DNA of 11,574 nucleotides from NCBI GenBank assembly GCA_002401525.1, contig NVTH01000025.1, forward strand, positions 12,061 to 23,634, given 5' to 3'. The position numbers and the translations under genes were made by a program. This stretch comes from Moraxellaceae bacterium (GTDB lineage: Bacteria > Pseudomonadota > Gammaproteobacteria > Pseudomonadales > UBA3067). Below the pieces are notes generated by a model. That model made no database searches. It had not been told where the DNA came from and saw nothing but the letters and a program-made list of their open reading frames with translations. Below, piece after piece: positions 8,211 through 11,574 of this stretch (position 1 is the first letter of the stretch; each line of letters opens with the position of its first letter).

Positions 8211-10310
8211 TCAACGTCGTTGAGGGGAAAACTCTTTAACACAATGTTTAAATTGCTTGATCTCACCAAGCCTTTGCAACCTTTTCTGTTCGCTTTTATT
8301 CGAATCAGATTGATAAATCAAACGATTAAAATTATTTGTTATGGTATCCACCTGGGCTCCCAGATGTTCATGCTCTTCCTTAACGCGCAGAGCAAACGCA
8401 GTGGGTCCTTCGCCTTTTTCTCTTATCACCCCCACTTTCGACAATTTTTCACAAAACCGCAAATAATGTAACGTTAAAGGGTCCACTTTCTTTCGGCTTC
8501 GTTGTGAAAATAAAAACAAAGAAATAATCAGCATCACTAACAAGCCACTCACAAATAACGCGATGGCAATGGTTCGAGGGTTCACATCACCCAGCAAGTT
8601 AATTAAGAATTTGTTCTGCAATTTCGAGTCATAACCCAACACGCGCTGATTCCAAATCAAATTAGCGTAATCCATCCCTAAACGAATATTATTGATAAAT
8701 GCCACGTCCCGGTACTTTAACGCCGAAAACACCACCCCGTCTAAAAATGTATTTTCCCCAAATAACGCTTGCTCAATACCTGATTCGATTCGCTCTGGAG
8801 ACACCGCTCCGGTAGGATCGACTCGAATCCAACCTTCCCCCGCCAACCAAACTTCCACCCAAGCGTGGGCATCAAATTGATGGATTAGCAAGTAATCCCC
8901 TAGGGTATTCCACTCCCCGCCCAAATACCCCACCACTACACGAGCTGGCACTCCCGCCGCACGCATTAGAAAACTCAGCGCCCCAGCGTAATGAATACAA
9001 AACCCTCGCTGAGTATCGAAGAAAAACTCATCGACAATATCATCGCCTAATTTTTTAGTGCGCAACGTATAGACAAAAGGTTGGCTGTTAAACTGTGTTA
9101 ACACTTTTGCAATCAATGCGCGATCGGAAGCCCCTTCCAAGCGCCAACGTTGCGCTAGTTGTCGCGCACGTGGATTACCCTTTTCTGGAAGCTGCAGTGC
9201 CCTCGATCTTATCCACGGGGGTAACTCTACATCCACCTGCATTCCTAATATCGAATCAGCCTGGTATTGAAATAGGTTGTCAGCCGGCGACTTTGCCAAC
9301 AAGCGAAAATCTCGCGTTAACCCAACCCCCTTTTGTCGGGAAAGAGGCATGTCTAATCCATACAGCCAAACCTGATTGGTGGGCTCCAAGGTGATTTGAT
9401 AACGGTACACCTCAAATTGACTCTGTGGAGAATCAGTCTTTACCATTTGCTCGGCAAATTCTTCATTGTATTCGCTAAACCAAGTGCTTCGTTTATCCCC
9501 GGGCCAATACACTAAGTCGTTATTGCGCTGATGTTCACCTAACTTAACATCCCCCTTGGACCAAGTTTTACCATCAAAATCATAAAGCACCAATCCCCGC
9601 CAATAAAGCTGATCAGGCTCAGGAATGTCACCTTCAAATTCAGCTCTAAACGCCAGTGCAGTAGAACGCGTCAAATTATTAAAATCACCCGGAGACATGG
9701 TATCACTCAACCCAATCGAGCCACCTCCGGTAGTAAAATCCAGATTCCATAGCGGGCCAATTCTCGGGACTAATAGAAAGAGCACCAGCATTAACGGGAT
9801 GCATTGAATTAATATCAACCCAGACAGACGAGCAGTGCGCCAAGGCTTGCGATGGCTCGAGGATTGGTTAAGCCCTATTAAAGAAGCCGTGATCGTCAAC
9901 AAAGAAAACATCGAATAAAGGGCCATCGGAATACTGCTGTTAAATAGGAATTCGGTGGCCACAACAAAGTACGCTAACACCGTCACCACATAGGCATCCC
10001 GTTTGGTATAAATTTCCAGTAATTTATACGCAAAAGCCATGATTAAAAGCGCTACTCCCGCAGGCGGCCCCACGAAAGTGCCGTAATGCAGATAAATTCC
10101 AGCGGTCCCGGTCAACACCAAAAAAAGCTTTAGGTATCGATTAGGAAAAACCCAAACACCTCGATAGACTTGAACTCTCCAGAGAATGCAAGACGCGCAA
10201 ATCACACTAAGCCACAACGGTATTCGAGTAAGGTGAGGCGCTAACACTGAAGCCACCGCCACCAATAACCAAGTTAAGCTATTACGCGGAATCTGATAAA
10301 TTATTTGCAT
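8211..10310 (-). CDS. tgpA: TgpA-like membrane transglutaminase (DUF3488 - transglutaminase core - DUF4129)
   Basis: A 699-residue polytopic membrane protein. Residues 1-185 hold several hydrophobic segments (about 11-45, 60-100, 105-147, 162-182) matching the N-terminal membrane region of TgpA-type proteins. The extracytoplasmic part runs from about 186 to 578 and contains the transglutaminase core: Cys438 in RGFCIHYAGAL, His482 in DAHAWVEVW and Asp498 in RVDPTGAV. The full papain-like triad is present, so catalysis is expected. A last membrane helix (580-602, ALFVSGLLVMLIISLFLF) leads to a positively charged cytoplasmic tail of about 95 residues (DUF4129-like). P. aeruginosa TgpA (PA2873) is a similar protein reported to be essential. 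Its physiological substrate is unsettled. The gene sits downstream of MoxR and DUF58 genes, the usual neighbours, with a 130-bp gap after DUF58, and is followed 21 bp later by the dioxygenase gene. Confidence 0.93.
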   Translation of the reverse strand: MQIIYQIPRNSLTWLLVAVASVLAPHLTRIPLWLSVICASCILWRVQVYRGVWVFPNRYLKLFLVLTGTAGIYLHYGTFVGPPAGVALLIMAFAYKLLEIYTKRDAYVVTVLAYFVVATEFLFNSSIPMALYSMFSLLTITASLIGLNQSSSHRKPWRTARLSGLILIQCIPLMLVLFLLVPRIGPLWNLDFTTGGGSIGLSDTMSPGDFNNLTRSTALAFRAEFEGDIPEPDQLYWRGLVLYDFDGKTWSKGDVKLGEHQRNNDLVYWPGDKRSTWFSEYNEEFAEQMVKTDSPQSQFEVYRYQITLEPTNQVWLYGLDMPLSRQKGVGLTRDFRLLAKSPADNLFQYQADSILGMQVDVELPPWIRSRALQLPEKGNPRARQLAQRWRLEGASDRALIAKVLTQFNSQPFVYTLRTKKLGDDIVDEFFFDTQRGFCIHYAGALSFLMRAAGVPARVVVGYLGGEWNTLGDYLLIHQFDAHAWVEVWLAGEGWIRVDPTGAVSPERIESGIEQALFGENTFLDGVVFSALKYRDVAFINNIRLGMDYANLIWNQRVLGYDSKLQNKFLINLLGDVNPRTIAIALFVSGLLVMLIISLFLFSQRSRKKVDPLTLHYLRFCEKLSKVGVIREKGEGPTAFALRVKEEHEHLGAQVDTITNNFNRLIYQSDSNKSEQKRLQRLGEIKQFKHCVKEFSPQRR

Positions 10311-10483
10311 AAAATCGTAACACCCTGCAAAGCAGAAGCCCCTAGACCCGCTGGCGTCTCAATCATAGTCACTAGTATTTTTATGGCCGTCACCGAGAGG
10401 TTCATAGCAATCTTTAGCACGCCAGAAAACAGTCTGTCGATCAATCCGCTTGGAGCCCATATAATGCCAACGTTTCTAAACAT
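10301..10483 (-). CDS. Doubtful small ORF bridging the DUF58 and TgpA genes
   Basis: A 60-codon frame starts inside the 3' end of the DUF58 gene (43-bp overlap), fills the 130-bp gap, and ends ten bases inside the TgpA gene (TTATGCAAATAA holds both the TgpA ATG and this stop). The product is moderately hydrophobic and possibly amphipathic (GLIDRLFSGVLKIAMNLSVTAIKILVTMIE). A shorter version could begin at the ATG at 10405, which has AAAGA seven bases upstream. I recognise no family. Chance is quite possible, but the gap is long for this otherwise tight operon, and the overlap would allow translational coupling. Confidence 0.2.
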   Translation of the reverse strand: MFRNVGIIWAPSGLIDRLFSGVLKIAMNLSVTAIKILVTMIETPAGLGASALQGVTILCK

Positions 10484-11424
10484 TTTATTTTGTGGGCGTG
10501 CCCCACTCCTGGCTCAATTTCTAAGCCCGCTAATTTCAAGCCGAAATTTTGATTTTTTTCCGAAAATTTAAGCACCCAATAACAAAGACGAGAAAGCCCT
10601 TCCTCTACGCCCAATTCAAGTACCGAATCCAAATCCAACCAAATCGTTTCATCCGCGTAGCCCACAAACGTTTTGGTTTGCAGTCCTTTACCTCGTGCAT
10701 AAGCCTTCCAGTCAATTTGCCGCAGCGGGTCCCCTAATTTGTATTTACGTAGGCCATCAAAATCATCGTTTCCTTCCTTAACCGGGATTTTCCCTAAATC
10801 ACTGCTCATATTATTATTGCTTGGAAAAGTAGATTTTTTCGGCTGAGGATAAACCAAACAACTCGCCCCCAGATCCACCCAGGACCACGCTTTAAATAAC
10901 CCGAGCGGGAAACGGGTTTCAACGTAGATACGGCCCGGCTTATAAATGCCCCTATTCTTAACCGGTAATAACATTCGCGCGGTATGCTCAGTGTCTTCAA
11001 TTAAATCAATAATCTGGGGAACACAGCCACCCCAATCCAATTGAATCGCCTCATAAATTCTCTCGCCCTCGCGAGACAAGGTGATGTGAAAGGCAGCAAA
11101 ATCCCCCACAAACGAAGCTTCCGTATGGCCCGCTTGAAAACAAACTCCAGATAAATTACGAAACGTATGCAGTATGCTCACCATAAACAAACTGCCGAGC
11201 AGAAACGTCATCCCAAGCACTAAGCTGTTCTGATAATTAATCCCGCCAATAAAGAGTGCAATCATCACTAAGACGAAATTCAACCCCTGGCGGGTCGGTA
11301 TAATAAAAATCTTTTGATGAGAAAGGGTGATTCGATCGGCAATGGGGATACGCTGATCCAACCAAGCGCCGACGACCTTGGATCGCTTTAGCTTAAGTTG
11401 AGACCAAAATTTAAATTTAGGCAT
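10441..11424 (-). CDS. DUF58 domain-containing protein
   Basis: A 327-residue protein with a basic N terminus and two adjacent hydrophobic segments (about 49-63 and 66-85) that should anchor it in the inner membrane. The DUF58 signature is clear at 221-244: DFDGLRKYKLGDPLRQIDWK followed by AYARG. It is followed by IWLDLDS (261-267), which corresponds to the start of a VWA-like fold. RNRGIY/RFPLGLFKAW-type sequence (157-180) is also characteristic of the family, here KNRGIYKPGR and TRFPLGLFKAW. The length is typical, and the end (GLEIEPGVGHAH..CLETLALYG) looks complete. DUF58 proteins are usually encoded with MoxR AAA+ ATPases and membrane transglutaminases, as here, and are thought to act as adaptors for the ATPase at the membrane. 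The exact role is not established. The gene begins 27 bp after the MoxR stop. No clear Shine-Dalgarno sequence precedes the ATG. Confidence 0.93.
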   Translation of the reverse strand: MPKFKFWSQLKLKRSKVVGAWLDQRIPIADRITLSHQKIFIIPTRQGLNFVLVMIALFIGGINYQNSLVLGMTFLLGSLFMVSILHTFRNLSGVCFQAGHTEASFVGDFAAFHITLSREGERIYEAIQLDWGGCVPQIIDLIEDTEHTARMLLPVKNRGIYKPGRIYVETRFPLGLFKAWSWVDLGASCLVYPQPKKSTFPSNNNMSSDLGKIPVKEGNDDFDGLRKYKLGDPLRQIDWKAYARGKGLQTKTFVGYADETIWLDLDSVLELGVEEGLSRLCYWVLKFSEKNQNFGLKLAGLEIEPGVGHAHKIKCLETLALYGLQAD

Positions 11425-11451
11425 AATGTTAAATTAGATAGGAACTAACGA

Positions 11452-11574
11452 CTAACCCACAACCTCGACCGATAACAGCATGTGTTCGGTCAAGCCAATT
11501 CCGCCGTGACCAATATGGTCCGCCGCCCCCCTGACCCGATGCTCAACTACCGACGGCACCACCGCCTGCACATC
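11452..11574 (-). CDS. C-terminal end of a MoxR-family AAA+ ATPase
   Basis: A minus-strand frame enters from the right edge and stops at TAG (11452-11454), giving the last 40 residues. It begins DVQAVVPSVVEHRVRGAADH, which matches the closing helix of MoxR ATPases, where a D-V-Q-A-V...P.V..HR pattern is typical. It ends IGHGGIGLTEHMLLSVEVVG. The ATPase core (Walker A/B, arginine finger) lies outside the window. The 27-bp spacing to the DUF58 gene and the order MoxR-DUF58-TgpA support the assignment. These ATPases act as chaperone-like motors that work with VWA or DUF58 partners. The operon promoter must lie beyond the right edge. Confidence 0.82.
   Translation of the reverse strand, partial: DVQAVVPSVVEHRVRGAADHIGHGGIGLTEHMLLSVEVVG

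Noticed and set aside
8196..8471. Plus-strand 91-codon frame and similar ones at 8692, 9095, 9625 and 10549
   Set aside because: All lie antisense to the well-supported TgpA or DUF58 genes and show no domain.

Overview
The window looks like chromosomal DNA from a moderately AT-rich gammaproteobacterium, most likely a free-living, possibly marine relative of the Pseudomonadales/Cellvibrionales/Oceanospirillales. That placement is inference. It rests on the MoxR-DUF58-transglutaminase (TgpA) locus, the OmpW-type barrel, the lipoprotein with Ig-like domains and the RecQ-family helicase with a C-terminal zinc site. There are no RNA genes, CRISPR arrays, transposases or phage genes. Eight protein genes are supported in whole or part, plus one truncated gene and one doubtful small ORF.

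Left part (1-3270, plus strand): the C-terminal end of a thioredoxin-fold-like protein is followed by a convincing intrinsic terminator. Next come a 685-residue lipoprotein and, 43 bp later, a small outer-membrane beta-barrel. The lipoprotein has a (Pro-Glu)14 stalk, repeated Ig-like domains and a calcium-loop-like motif. The two genes read as one surface module: a barrel in the outer membrane and an elongated lipid-anchored Ig-domain partner.

Middle (3271-7068): a hotdog-fold thioesterase that stops halfway through its domain and is probably a remnant. A divergent OmpW-like porin lies on the minus strand. A 495-bp intergenic region holds promoter-like boxes and a REP-like hairpin. A RecQ-family helicase follows, whose domain order differs from E. 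coli RecQ: a winged-helix-like region precedes the Cys4 zinc site and there is no HRDC domain.

Right part (7101-11574, all minus strand): transcription enters from the right edge with the end of a MoxR AAA+ ATPase, then a DUF58 protein, then a full-length TgpA-like membrane transglutaminase with an intact Cys-His-Asp triad, then tryptophan 2,3-dioxygenase only 21 bp further on. The first three form a known envelope-associated module (chaperone ATPase, VWA/DUF58 adaptor, membrane transglutaminase). The dioxygenase, first enzyme of the kynurenine pathway, is an unexpected fourth member, and no other kynurenine gene is in view.

I see no wholly new system that can be proven from sequence alone. 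The best leads are the dioxygenase attached to the MoxR/DUF58/TgpA operon, the lipoprotein-barrel pair, and the RECQ4-like layout of the helicase.
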